Assembly: GCA_020435865.1 (NCBI GenBank)
Contig: JAGQYZ010000111.1
Span: 1 to 10,143 of the forward strand
Origin: Aequorivita sp.
GTDB taxonomy: Bacteria > Bacteroidota > Bacteroidia > Flavobacteriales > Flavobacteriaceae
Reading direction: 5' to 3'
Length of the DNA stretch: 10,143 bases
Position 1 is the stretch's first letter, and every line of letters begins with the position of its first letter. This document shows positions 1 through 5,431 of this stretch, in pieces. The position numbers were made by a program, and so were the translations under genes. The notes below the pieces were generated by a model that worked only from the letters and a program-made list of their open reading frames with translations, was not told the DNA's origin and did no database searches.

Positions 1-56
1 GTGAGTCGTGAGGCGTGAGGCGTGAGGCGTGAGTCGTGAGTCGTGAGTCGTGAGTG
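1..56. repeat. GTGAGKC heptamer tandem array (8 units)
   Basis: Eight consecutive 7-base units fill this stretch: GTGAGTC, three GTGAGGC, three GTGAGTC and a last GTGAGTG, after which the phase is lost at GTGT. It starts at the window edge, so more copies may lie upstream. The unit length is not a multiple of three and the reading frames hit TGA, so this is extragenic. Seven bases separate it from the left inverted repeat of the insertion sequence. Similar GTGAGTC-type runs are, to my recollection, scattered between genes in flavobacterial genomes. Function unknown; copy number probably varies by slippage. Confidence 0.85.
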
Positions 57-63
57 GTGTATG

Positions 64-82
64 TCCCTGATATAGGTTGACC
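64..82 (+). repeat. IS left terminal inverted repeat
   Basis: TCCCTGATATAGGTTGACC. Against the reverse complement of 1350-1368 the first eight and last seven bases are identical and the central four differ. This is the expected binding and cleavage end for the IS3-type transposase. Confidence 0.85.
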
Positions 83-101
83 ACTTTAAAAGTGTAAAAC
101 T

Positions 102-500
102 ATGAAAGCAAATGTACGGAGTATCCGCAAGCAGCGTCAATACTCGGAAGAATTTAAAAAAAGGATCGTTGGGGATTTTGAGAGCGGCAAGTATAGCGTT
201 TGCCAGTTGGAGAAACTCCATGGAGTTCGCAATGGGACTATTTACAGTTGGATCCATAAATTCTCTACCTTTAACGAACAAGGATTCAGAATTGTAGAGA
301 TGAAAGACAGCAGCAATAAAAAAATGAAGGAGCTCGAGGCCCGTATCAAAGAGCTGGAAAGCGCCGTCGGCCGCAAACAGATCAAGATTGATTATCTGGA
401 GAAGATGATGGAGATCGCCAAGGATGAACTTGACATCGACATCAAAAAAAACTTCGGCACCCCACAATCAACTGGTTCCGGGAAAACAAACAAAAAATGA
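102..500 (+). CDS. IS3-family transposase OrfA (HTH protein)
   Basis: This 132-residue DNA-binding subunit of an IS3-type transposase recognises the terminal repeats. Residues about 12-55 form the HTH_Tnp_1-type helix-turn-helix: a YSEEFKKRIV opening typical of the family, then the recognition region ending near YSWIHKF. Residues about 72-110 are rich in Lys, Glu and Leu with heptad spacing (KELEARIKELE, DYLEKMMEIAKDEL), the coiled coil through which OrfA and OrfAB multimerise in IS3 elements. ATG at 102 is the first start after the left inverted repeat, and the protein begins with the expected basic N-terminus. The stop overlaps the orfB start as ATGA (497-500). An A-run at 444-451 may divert ribosomes into orfB. 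In this family OrfA alone usually acts as a regulator. Confidence 0.9.
   Translation: MKANVRSIRKQRQYSEEFKKRIVGDFESGKYSVCQLEKLHGVRNGTIYSWIHKFSTFNEQGFRIVEMKDSSNKKMKELEARIKELESAVGRKQIKIDYLEKMMEIAKDELDIDIKKNFGTPQSTGSGKTNKK
446..452 (+). promoter_or_regulatory. candidate -1 ribosomal frameshift site (A AAA AAC)
   Basis: Eight adenines at 444-451 followed by C give the heptamer A AAA AAC in the correct phase for the X XXY YYZ rule, using orfA codons 447-449 and 450-452. A -1 slip would continue LRHPTINWFRENKQK straight into the Met of orfB without meeting a stop, producing an OrfAB fusion of about 414 residues. IS3 elements commonly make OrfAB this way, usually at A AAA AAG, so AAC is a less usual variant. 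The alternative is termination and restart at the ATGA overlap (497-500). A second run, six A's at 491-496, sits in a poorer context because a C precedes it. Confidence 0.5.
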
Positions 501-1345
501 GTTTTTCCCTGAACAGTCTCTACAGAGAAGTTGGTCTGAGCAAGCAGGCCGTTGCCCAGTACGATGCGCGGCAAAAGATCTTTGATAACAAAGTAGCACA
601 GCTGGTTCTTGAAGCAGACGAACTGCGAGCGGACCATCCAGGTTGTGGGGTGGAAAAAATGTACTATACACTTAAGCCCGACTTTATTGGAAGGGATCGG
701 TTTATAGAATTGATGCTGGAACTAGGATATCGGTTAAAGCGCAAAAAGAACTATAGAAGGACAACCATCGCTTCAAAAATCTATTATCCCAACCTCATAA
801 AAGGAATGGAAATTGACCGTCCATCAATGGTCTGGCAGTCTGATATTACCTACATACCCATCGGTAACAGACATTATTACGCAGTCTTTATAATAGATGT
901 CTATACCAAGAAGATCGTAGGTTATAAGGTCTCTGACAATATGAGGGCACGGGCAAATATGGATGCTTTGAATATGGCTTTGAGTGATAATGATGCTCCA
1001 TTGATACACCATAGTGACAGAGGGAGTCAATATACTTATAAAGAATACACAAGCCTTTTGAAGCACCGTGGAAGCCAGATAAGCATGGCACTCTCTGCAC
1101 AGGACAATGCCTTTGCCGAGCGTATCAACAGGACCATAAAAGAAGAATACCTGGACCATTGGAAACCCAAGGACTTTGGCCAATTAAGAAGAATGACGGC
1201 AAAAGCCGTAAAGAACTATAACAACAAAAGATTGCATAACAACAACGACAGAATGAGCCCTGAAAAGTTCATAACCCAATTTTCTTTCTTGAGGCCTCAA
1301 GAAAGAAAATTGATGACTATTTTTGACAATGAATTAATTAACTAA
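497..1345 (+). CDS. IS3-family transposase OrfB (DDE integrase)
   Basis: This 282-residue catalytic part of the transposase performs strand cleavage and transfer at the element ends. Residues about 45-95 form the winged HTH_21-type region (HPGCGVEKMYYTL...LGYRLKRKKNYR). The rve/RNase H-like core follows from about 108. Its catalytic triad is visible: D116 in VWQSDITYIP, D174 in HHSDRGSQY, and E208 in DNAFAERINRTIKEE, a spacing matching the DDE pattern of the family. The C-terminal part has YNNKRLHNNNDRMSPEKF, like the usual integrase tail. No frameshift or stop interrupts it. The ATG overlaps the orfA stop by four bases, so it is made by coupling or as an OrfAB frameshift product. Codons 261-272 coincide exactly with a 36-bp perfect palindrome. 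Confidence 0.93.
   Translation: MSFSLNSLYREVGLSKQAVAQYDARQKIFDNKVAQLVLEADELRADHPGCGVEKMYYTLKPDFIGRDRFIELMLELGYRLKRKKNYRRTTIASKIYYPNLIKGMEIDRPSMVWQSDITYIPIGNRHYYAVFIIDVYTKKIVGYKVSDNMRARANMDALNMALSDNDAPLIHHSDRGSQYTYKEYTSLLKHRGSQISMALSAQDNAFAERINRTIKEEYLDHWKPKDFGQLRRMTAKAVKNYNNKRLHNNNDRMSPEKFITQFSFLRPQERKLMTIFDNELIN
1277..1312. repeat. 36-bp perfect palindrome inside the 3' end of orfB
   Basis: The left arm CAATTTTCTTTCTTGAGG (1277-1294) is followed with no spacer by its exact reverse complement (1295-1312). Pairing fails only at 1276/1313. The palindrome starts on a codon boundary of orfB (codons 261-272), so both strands read the same 12 residues, QFSFLRPQERKL. In RNA it would fold into a long hairpin. 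On the plus strand five T's follow at 1320-1324, so terminator-like action is possible. It might also block readthrough between the IS and the convergent ribH operon. The function is inference; the symmetry is read directly from the sequence. Confidence 0.9.
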
Positions 1346-1349
1346 AAAC

Positions 1350-1368
1350 GGTCAACGCTAATCAGGGA
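1350..1368 (-). repeat. IS right terminal inverted repeat
   Basis: Read on the minus strand this is TCCCTGATTAGCGTTGACC, pairing with 64-82 at 15 of 19 positions. It lies just after the orfB stop codon (1343-1345) and 18 bp before the last codon of the convergent ribH gene. Confidence 0.85.
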
Positions 1369-1386
1369 AGTTCATGGAAACTAAAA

Positions 1387-1884
1387 TTAAAATTTGGATT
1401 CCTTCCGAAGCTGTGCCATTTTTATTGCGGCAATGGCAGCTTCCGTGCCCTTGTTGCCGTGTTTGCCACCGCTACGGTCTATGGATTGCTGGATGTTATT
1501 ATCTGTAAGCACACAGAAAATAACAGGAATATTGCCGTGAACATTTAAGTCTTTTATGCCTTGAGCTACTGCTTCACACACATAATCAAAGTGTTTTGTT
1601 TCTCCTTGAATTACGCTTCCTATAGCTATTACCGCATCTAACATATCATAGCTTTGCGTCATTCTTTTGCAACCATAAATAAGTTCAAAACTACCAGGAA
1701 CGTTCCAACGGACGATGTTTTCGCTTATAGCACCACAATCTTTCAAAGCATCAAAAGCGCCTTGAAACATACCTTCGGTAATTTTGTGATTCCATTCTGA
1801 AACAACAATCCCAAACCGAAAGTCCTTCGCGTTTGGGATTGTTGCTTTATCGTAAGCCGATAAATTTGTATTTGCTGTAGCCAT
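1387..1884 (-). CDS. ribH: 6,7-dimethyl-8-ribityllumazine synthase
   Basis: Lumazine synthase condenses 5-amino-6-ribitylamino-uracil with 3,4-dihydroxy-2-butanone 4-phosphate, the penultimate step of riboflavin synthesis, in the cytosol; family members assemble into pentamers or 60-meric shells. The 165-residue length is normal. Visible motifs are the ligand-stacking aromatic in SEWNHKIT (W31), the VPGSFEL loop (63-69), the SVIQGETKHFDYV loop with catalytic H98, PVIFCVLTDNN (120-130) and the phosphate-binding R137 in RSGGKHGNKGTEAA. The second motif is usually FGVLTT, so CVLTDNN is a mild variant. The start ATG directly follows the TAA of the upstream TPR gene (TAAATG), implying one transcript with translational coupling. 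On its downstream side the IS right end begins 18 bp after the stop and no intrinsic terminator is seen between them. Confidence 0.96.
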   Translation of the reverse strand: MATANTNLSAYDKATIPNAKDFRFGIVVSEWNHKITEGMFQGAFDALKDCGAISENIVRWNVPGSFELIYGCKRMTQSYDMLDAVIAIGSVIQGETKHFDYVCEAVAQGIKDLNVHGNIPVIFCVLTDNNIQQSIDRSGGKHGNKGTEAAIAAIKMAQLRKESKF

Positions 1885-2652
1885 TTATTTTTTCATTGCT
1901 TCCGCGCGTCCAGTATATATTTCGGCTTTAGTTGCTTGTGTTGATTTTGGATAATCGTCAGCTATTTTTTTGAAATTTGCCAACGCTTTATCATTTTGGT
2001 TCAAGGACATTGCAACAATTCCAGCTTTTAAAAGGAAACGTGGTGTTGTAAAATCATTTGAGCTCATTTTAGCGGCTTCTTCATAATATTTTAAAGCATC
2101 CTCATTTTGACCTAGCTGTGCAAAAGCGTCACCTATTGCGCCTTTTGCCAATGGTGCCAAAATATCATCATCACTGCTGAATTTGTCTAACTGCGCAATT
2201 GCATCTTGATATTTGTTGGTGTTCAAATAAGCCATTCCTGCATAATAATGTGCAAGGTTTGCAGCCTTTGTTCCGCCATAATTATCGATAATGTCAATAA
2301 AACCGTATTTTCCTTCACCACCTTGCAAAGAAAGATTGTAAAGTGAATCTTTTGCAGGATCGGTTAAAGCTTGTTCCCAATAGGTCTGAGCTTGAAACAT
2401 TTCGTTCATCGCTTCCGTTTCTTTTGGGCCTTTAATATATTGGTGATATGCAAAATATCCCAAAACAGCTACAGCCACAATTATAATAAAAGCCAAGATG
2501 GCTTTTTGGTTTTTTTCTACCCAAGCCTCAGTTCTGGATGCGCCTTGATCCAGCGTATTGAATACTTCTGCCGTTGTGCTGTGGTCTTCTATTTCTGACT
2601 GCTTTTCAGCTTTTGTTTTTGATTTGCCTCCGCGTTTGTTGTACGTTGCCAT
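1885..2652 (-). CDS. membrane-anchored tetratricopeptide-repeat protein (YfgM-like)
   Basis: The 255-residue protein has a basic, hydrophilic N-terminus of about 48 residues, one transmembrane helix at about 51-68 (AILAFIIIVAVAVLGYFA) and a helical C-terminal part that should lie in the periplasm. TPR-like units are seen at about 131-158 (ANLAHYYAGMAYLNTNKYQD), 168-195 (LAKGAIGDAFAQLGQNEDALKYYEEA) and 205-234 (RFLLKAGIVAMSLNQNDKALANFKKI). This layout is that of the YfgM/TPR_21 group, which in other bacteria associates with the Sec translocon and periplasmic chaperones; the same role here is inference. It is first in a two-gene transcript with ribH, stop abutting start. ATG at 2652 gives the expected basic cytoplasmic tail, and a -7 box lies about 50 bp upstream. 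Confidence 0.85.
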   Translation of the reverse strand: MATYNKRGGKSKTKAEKQSEIEDHSTTAEVFNTLDQGASRTEAWVEKNQKAILAFIIIVAVAVLGYFAYHQYIKGPKETEAMNEMFQAQTYWEQALTDPAKDSLYNLSLQGGEGKYGFIDIIDNYGGTKAANLAHYYAGMAYLNTNKYQDAIAQLDKFSSDDDILAPLAKGAIGDAFAQLGQNEDALKYYEEAAKMSSNDFTTPRFLLKAGIVAMSLNQNDKALANFKKIADDYPKSTQATKAEIYTGRAEAMKK

Positions 2653-2674
2653 ATTGTTACTTCTTGTTATTAAG

Positions 2675-2694
2675 ATTCCCGCCTTCGCGGGAAT
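2675..2694. repeat. REP-like extragenic hairpin ATTCCCGC-CTTC-GCGGGAAT
   Basis: A perfect 8-bp stem with a CTTC loop (read on the plus strand) sits in the gap between the divergent TPR gene and recF. GC-rich palindromes of this ATTCCCGC/GCGGGAAT type occur as dispersed extragenic repeats in many bacteria, including Bacteroidota. On the minus strand it begins where transcription from the -7 box at 2699-2706 is expected to start, so it would form the very 5' end of the TPR-ribH mRNA. Confidence 0.8.
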
Positions 2695-2698
2695 GGCG

Positions 2699-2706
2699 CA
2701 AAAATA
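2699..2706 (-). promoter_or_regulatory. putative -7 promoter box of the TPR-ribH transcript
   Basis: Read on the minus strand the sequence is TATTTTTG, a full match to the Bacteroidota -7 consensus TAnnTTTG. The bases 19 nt upstream are TTT rather than the TTG of the -33 element, so the promoter is only half supported. The predicted start is near 2693-2695, giving a leader of about 40 nt that opens with the hairpin at 2675-2694. Confidence 0.5.
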
Positions 2707-2816
2707 AAATTTTAAATGGAATTTGAAAGGATAAATATTTCTTATTTTTTAATAATTTGCAAAGCGGTTATTCTTTCTATTCAGAAAAAATCCTAAAGCA
2801 CAATCCATTCATTTTT

Positions 2817-3902
2817 ATGATTTTACAAAAACTGTCTTTACTCAACTATAAAAACTTTGAAGCAGAAACCTTCGAATTTGACCCAAAAATAAACTGTTTT
2901 GTGGGAAATAATGGCGTGGGAAAGACCAATGTGTTGGATGCAATCTACCATCTTTCCTTTGGAAAAAGTTATTTTAATCCCATCACAACACAGAATATTA
3001 AACACGGGGAGGATTTTTTTGTAGTTGAAGGTTTTTATGAAAGAAAAGATACGCCCGAAAAAATTGTGGTGAGCGCCAAAAAAGGGCAGAAAAAAATCAT
3101 TAAACGAAACGGAAAGGGGTATGAAAAATTTAGTGAACACATTGGGTTTTTACCGTTGGTTATCATTTCTCCGGCAGATAGGGACTTGATTATTGAAGGA
3201 AGTGATACACGACGGAAGTTTATTGATGGTGTTATTTCACAACGGGATTCGGATTATTTGCAAACGCTCATAAAATATAATAAAGTGCTAGCGCAGCGCA
3301 ATTCACTGTTGAAATATTTTGTGGCGAACAACACCTTTAGCCAAGACACGATTGATATTTACAACGAACAATTACATACTTACGGAACTTCTATTTTTGG
3401 AAAACGGACTGCTTTTTTGGAGGAATTTTTGCCAATATTTTTGAATCGTTACAAATCCATCAGCAGTGGCGATGAAGGCGTAAATTTGGTTTATGAAAGC
3501 CAATTGCAGGAAAATGATTTGTTGACATTGCTTCAGAAGCATATTACAAAAGACAAAATCACACAATACACCAACTTTGGAATTCATAAAGACGATCTCG
3601 TTTTTGAAATTGACGGGCATCCCATCAAGAAATTTGGCTCGCAAGGACAGCAAAAATCGTATTTGATCGCGTTGAAGTTGGCGCAATTTGATTTTATTAA
3701 AAACCATTCAAAAACAAACCCCCTTTTGCTTTTGGATGATATTTTTGATAAATTGGATGAAACGCGGGTGGCCCATTTAATCAGTTTGGTGGACAAGGAA
3801 AATTTTGGGCAATTGTTCATTAGCGACACGCATGCGGAACGCACGGAGGAAGTGATTAAAAAAGTGCATCAGAGTTACAGGATGTTTCCATTGTCTAACT
3901 AA
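2817..3902 (+). CDS. recF: DNA replication and repair protein RecF
   Basis: RecF is the SMC/ABC-like ATPase that, with RecO and RecR, loads RecA at single-strand gaps. It acts on DNA in the cytosol. Starting at ATG 2817 the product has 361 residues, the normal RecF length, and begins [14 protein letters not shown], aligning with the family N-terminus. A longer frame from TTG at 2757 adds 20 residues with no family support. Visible ATPase parts are Walker A GNNGVGKT (30-37), the ABC signature GSQGQQKS (274-281), Walker B LLLLDD (303-308), a D-loop KLDETR and the switch region LFISDTH (about 333-339). Divergent to the TPR-ribH pair and followed by a lipoprotein gene and the DUF721 gene. No strong promoter was recognised in its 164-bp upstream gap. 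Confidence 0.96.
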   Translation: MILQKLSLLNYKNFEAETFEFDPKINCFVGNNGVGKTNVLDAIYHLSFGKSYFNPITTQNIKHGEDFFVVEGFYERKDTPEKIVVSAKKGQKKIIKRNGKGYEKFSEHIGFLPLVIISPADRDLIIEGSDTRRKFIDGVISQRDSDYLQTLIKYNKVLAQRNSLLKYFVANNTFSQDTIDIYNEQLHTYGTSIFGKRTAFLEEFLPIFLNRYKSISSGDEGVNLVYESQLQENDLLTLLQKHITKDKITQYTNFGIHKDDLVFEIDGHPIKKFGSQGQQKSYLIALKLAQFDFIKNHSKTNPLLLLDDIFDKLDETRVAHLISLVDKENFGQLFISDTHAERTEEVIKKVHQSYRMFPLSN

Positions 3903-3911
3903 CACTGTGCC

Positions 3912-3953
3912 CTCTGTGCCTCCGTGGTAATTTTACACCACAGAGACACAGAG
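3912..3953. repeat. CTCTGTG-type extragenic inverted repeat
   Basis: CTCTGTGCCTCCGTGGT (3912-3928) and ACCACAGAGACACAGAG (3937-3953) are inverted copies with two differences, both allowing G-U pairing in RNA, separated by eight bases. It begins 10 bp after the recF stop. Such CTCTGTG/CACAGAG hairpins are, to my recollection, widespread between genes in Bacteroidota. Here it could end or protect the recF transcript, but no clear T-run follows. A spurious upstream extension of the next gene would translate part of it (HHRDTEKTEKH). Confidence 0.8.
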
Positions 3954-3983
3954 AAGACGGAAAAACACAAATTAAAAATAGCT

Positions 3984-4406
3984 ATGAATTTAAAATTTAT
4001 GATCCTTTTTTTATTGGTTTTTGTCACTAGTTGCGCAAAACCCAATCCCGAAGCCCAAAAACAAAACCTCAGCGGCTATTGGGAAATAAAGACGGTAAAA
4101 ATGCCCGATGGCGAAAAAAAGGATTTTAATGTAAATACAGTTGTGGATTATATTGAAGTGAAAGGCGACAGCGGTACAAGAACTAAAGTTTCACCTAAAT
4201 TTGACGGGACTTTTACAACAAACGGTGTTTCAGAAAATTTCATTTTAAAAATTGAAGATGATAGTTTACGGATGTATTACAAAACTCCGTTTGACGAATG
4301 GAAAGAAACTGTTATTAAGGCCAAGGATAGTACGTTAACATTGAAAAACAAAGACAATAAAATTTACACCTATTCCAAATTCAAGAAGTTTGATTTTGAG
4401 GAGTGA
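3984..4406 (+). CDS. small lipocalin-like lipoprotein
   Basis: The predicted envelope lipoprotein has 140 residues. The N-terminus MNLKFMILFLLVFVTSC is a short type II signal peptide with lipobox VTSC and lipidated Cys17; the mature part is about 124 residues. It starts with a linker, then LSGYWEIKTVKMPDGEK, which has the G-x-W feature of lipocalin-like (calycin) domains. Alternating polar/hydrophobic segments rich in Lys, Asp and Thr follow, as expected of a small beta barrel (DFNVNTVVDYIEV, ENFILKIEDDSLRMYY, STLTLKNKDNKIYTY). A lipocalin-like domain is the best family call; ligand and function are unknown. ATG 3984 was chosen because an upstream GTG at 3924 would place 20 repeat-derived residues before the signal peptide. 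It lies between recF and the DUF721 gene and may be co-transcribed with either. Confidence 0.75.
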   Translation: MNLKFMILFLLVFVTSCAKPNPEAQKQNLSGYWEIKTVKMPDGEKKDFNVNTVVDYIEVKGDSGTRTKVSPKFDGTFTTNGVSENFILKIEDDSLRMYYKTPFDEWKETVIKAKDSTLTLKNKDNKIYTYSKFKKFDFEE

Positions 4407-4411
4407 CGCAG

Positions 4412-4436
4412 CACTTCGACTGCGCTCAGTGTGACA
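4412..4436. repeat. CACTTCGACTGCGCTCAGTG extragenic repeat
   Basis: CACTTCGACTGCGCTCAGTG followed by TGACA lies a few bases after the lipoprotein stop. The outer CACT/AGTG bases are complementary and the interior is GC-rich. I recognise this as a very common dispersed intergenic sequence in Bacteroidota genomes (also seen as GTCACACTGAGCGCAGTC). Possible roles are transcript end or mRNA stability; none is shown here. Confidence 0.7.
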
Positions 4437-4494
4437 TCCTTTAAAATAAATTCGCGAACTCAAAGATTCACAAACCCACTAATTCACAATTAAA

Positions 4495-4791
4495 ATGGCA
4501 AAAAGACATGCAGAAAACATATCAATAGGTGATGCTTTAAAAGAATTTATTGGTGCAAACCGTTTGGAAAAAGGTTTGGACAAAGTGAATGCCAAAGAAG
4601 CTTGGGATACGGTTATGGGCGTTGCTATTTCAAAATACACAACAGATATAAAATTGGACCGCGATACATTATATATTCAGCTTTCATCTTCTGTTTTACG
4701 GGAGGAATTGAGCTATGGAAAAGAAAAAATTATTAAACTACTCAATGAAGAATTGGGGAAGGAATTGATTAAGAAATTGATTCTGCGCTAA
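4495..4791 (+). CDS. DUF721 domain protein (DciA-like)
   Basis: This 98-residue cytosolic protein consists of one DUF721 domain. Characteristic parts are the Trp in KEAWDTVMGVAISKYT (W37), the strand DTLYIQLSSSVLREELSYGKE (57-77) and the final helix IIKLLNEELGKELIKKL. DUF721 includes DciA, the helicase operator that helps DnaB loading in bacteria lacking DnaC. A short single-domain form near recF is the usual arrangement in many genomes, which supports a replication role, though biochemical function in this lineage is inferred. It is separated from recF by one lipoprotein gene. A weak -7-like TAAATTCG lies at 4447-4454. The gene ends just before a strong bidirectional terminator. Confidence 0.88.
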   Translation: MAKRHAENISIGDALKEFIGANRLEKGLDKVNAKEAWDTVMGVAISKYTTDIKLDRDTLYIQLSSSVLREELSYGKEKIIKLLNEELGKELIKKLILR

Positions 4792-4813
4792 GGGCTTTTA
4801 TTTATTAAAAACA

Positions 4814-4842
4814 AAAACGCCTTCCGGTTTGGAAGGCGTTTT
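4814..4842. terminator. bidirectional terminator between DUF721 gene and ndk
   Basis: A perfect 12-bp stem, AAAACGCCTTCC (4814-4825) with GGAAGGCGTTTT (4831-4842), closes a five-base loop GGTTT. The A/T ends give a U-run on either strand, so it can serve both convergent genes, which stop at 4791 (plus) and 4864 (minus). Confidence 0.93.
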
Positions 4843-4863
4843 CAATTAAAATATTTCGTAAGC

Positions 4864-5283
4864 TTAAAACATTTCGCGGCCAGCAAAATGAAAAGCACCT
4901 TCAATAGCTGCATTTTCATCGCTATCACTTCCGTGAACAGCGTTTTCACCAATAGAAGCTGCGTATAATTTACGGATGGTACCTTCAGCTGCATCAGCTG
5001 GGTTGGTAGCACCGATCAAAGTACGGAAATCCTCAACAGCGTTTTCTTTTTCAAGAATTGCTGCTACGATTGGCCCGCGCGTCATATATTCTACCAATTC
5101 GCCATAAAATGGGCGTTCACTGTGAACTGCATAAAATTCTTTTGCGTCTGCAGTAGTCATTTGGGTAAGTTTCATCGCAACGATTCTAAAACCCGAAGCG
5201 TTAATTTTTTCAAGAATGGCGCCTATGTGTCCTTTTTCAACCGCATCTGGCTTTAACATTGTAAATGTTCTGTCTGTTCTCAT
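4864..5283 (-). CDS. ndk: nucleoside diphosphate kinase
   Basis: Ndk transfers the gamma phosphate of ATP to other (d)NDPs through a phosphohistidine, balancing NTP and dNTP pools in the cytosol. The 139-residue product matches the family length. The active-site set is complete: K11 in [12 protein letters not shown]51, F59, R87, T93 in GATNPADA, R104 in GTIRKLY, N114 and the phosphorylated H117 in NAVHGSDS, at the same numbers as in the classical enzymes. The usual EIxxFF near the C-terminus is here [11 protein letters not shown]. The gene is monocistronic: its own consensus promoter upstream and a shared terminator downstream. Confidence 0.98.
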   Translation of the reverse strand: MRTDRTFTMLKPDAVEKGHIGAILEKINASGFRIVAMKLTQMTTADAKEFYAVHSERPFYGELVEYMTRGPIVAAILEKENAVEDFRTLIGATNPADAAEGTIRKLYAASIGENAVHGSDSDENAAIEGAFHFAGREMF

Positions 5284-5302
5284 TGTGTTTTTAAAATTTC
5301 GG

Positions 5303-5332
5303 CAAAAATAACTATTTGAAAATGAAAAGCAA
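5303..5332 (-). promoter_or_regulatory. ndk promoter, Bacteroidota consensus
   Basis: Read on the minus strand, TTG (complement of 5330-5332) is followed by exactly 19 bases and then TATTTTTG (complement of 5303-5310). This matches the -33 TTG / N19 / -7 TAnnTTTG pattern of the Bacteroidota primary sigma factor in all fixed positions. Transcription should begin near 5297-5299, about 15 nt before the ndk ATG. Confidence 0.8.
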
Positions 5333-5417
5333 CTATTTACGGAATGTTTAATGATTTCTTAAAGGTTCAACTGAAATTACTTCAATAAACCATTTCGCAG
5401 TTAATTTGTAAATATTG

Positions 5418-5425
5418 TATCTTCG
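5418..5425 (+). promoter_or_regulatory. putative -7 box of the nrnA-gldI-PPIase transcript
   Basis: TATCTTCG matches TAnnTTTG at all but one fixed position and ends six bases before the ATG at 5432. The predicted start is within about three bases of the ATG, so the transcript would be leaderless or nearly so. No good -33 TTG is present at the 19-bp spacing. Confidence 0.5.
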
Positions 5426-5431
5426 CCCCCT

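Larger units (their letters stand above)
64..1368 (+). mobile_element. IS3-family insertion sequence, apparently complete
   Basis: The element of about 1.3 kb has imperfect 19-bp terminal inverted repeats (64-82 and 1350-1368, 15 of 19 positions matching). It holds two consecutive overlapping reading frames in the usual IS3 order: orfA (HTH plus coiled coil) and orfB (DDE integrase). A small hairpin (CACTT/AAGTG, 82-94) lies between the left repeat and orfA. Both frames are intact, so the element may be active. Exact ends are uncertain by several bases: IS3 elements often end in TG...CA, which would extend the ends to about 62 and 1374. No direct target duplication of 3-5 bp is seen with the ends drawn here. 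It lies 18 bp beyond the stop of ribH and close to the heptamer array. By eye it is somewhat richer in G+C than its neighbours, as expected of a mobile element. Confidence 0.9.

Noticed and set aside
1..56. Heptamer array as a CRISPR array
   Set aside because: The units are 7 bases long and contiguous with no spacers, so it is a simple tandem repeat.
491..496. Second A-run as the main frameshift site
   Set aside because: The heptamer there would be C AAA AAA, which breaks the first slippery position; the A-run at 444-451 is better phased.
824..1183. Minus-strand frame of 119 codons across orfB
   Set aside because: It is antisense to the catalytic core of the transposase, with no start context or domain; a shadow.
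2757..2816. N-terminal extension of recF from a TTG codon
   Set aside because: The added 20 residues have no RecF similarity, whereas the product from ATG 2817 starts exactly like the family and has normal length.
3924..3983. GTG start for the lipoprotein gene
   Set aside because: It translates an extragenic repeat and buries the signal peptide 20 residues from the N-terminus.
4447..4454. TAAATTCG as a promoter for the DUF721 gene
   Set aside because: One mismatch to the -7 consensus and no TTG at the proper spacing; too weak to list as a feature.
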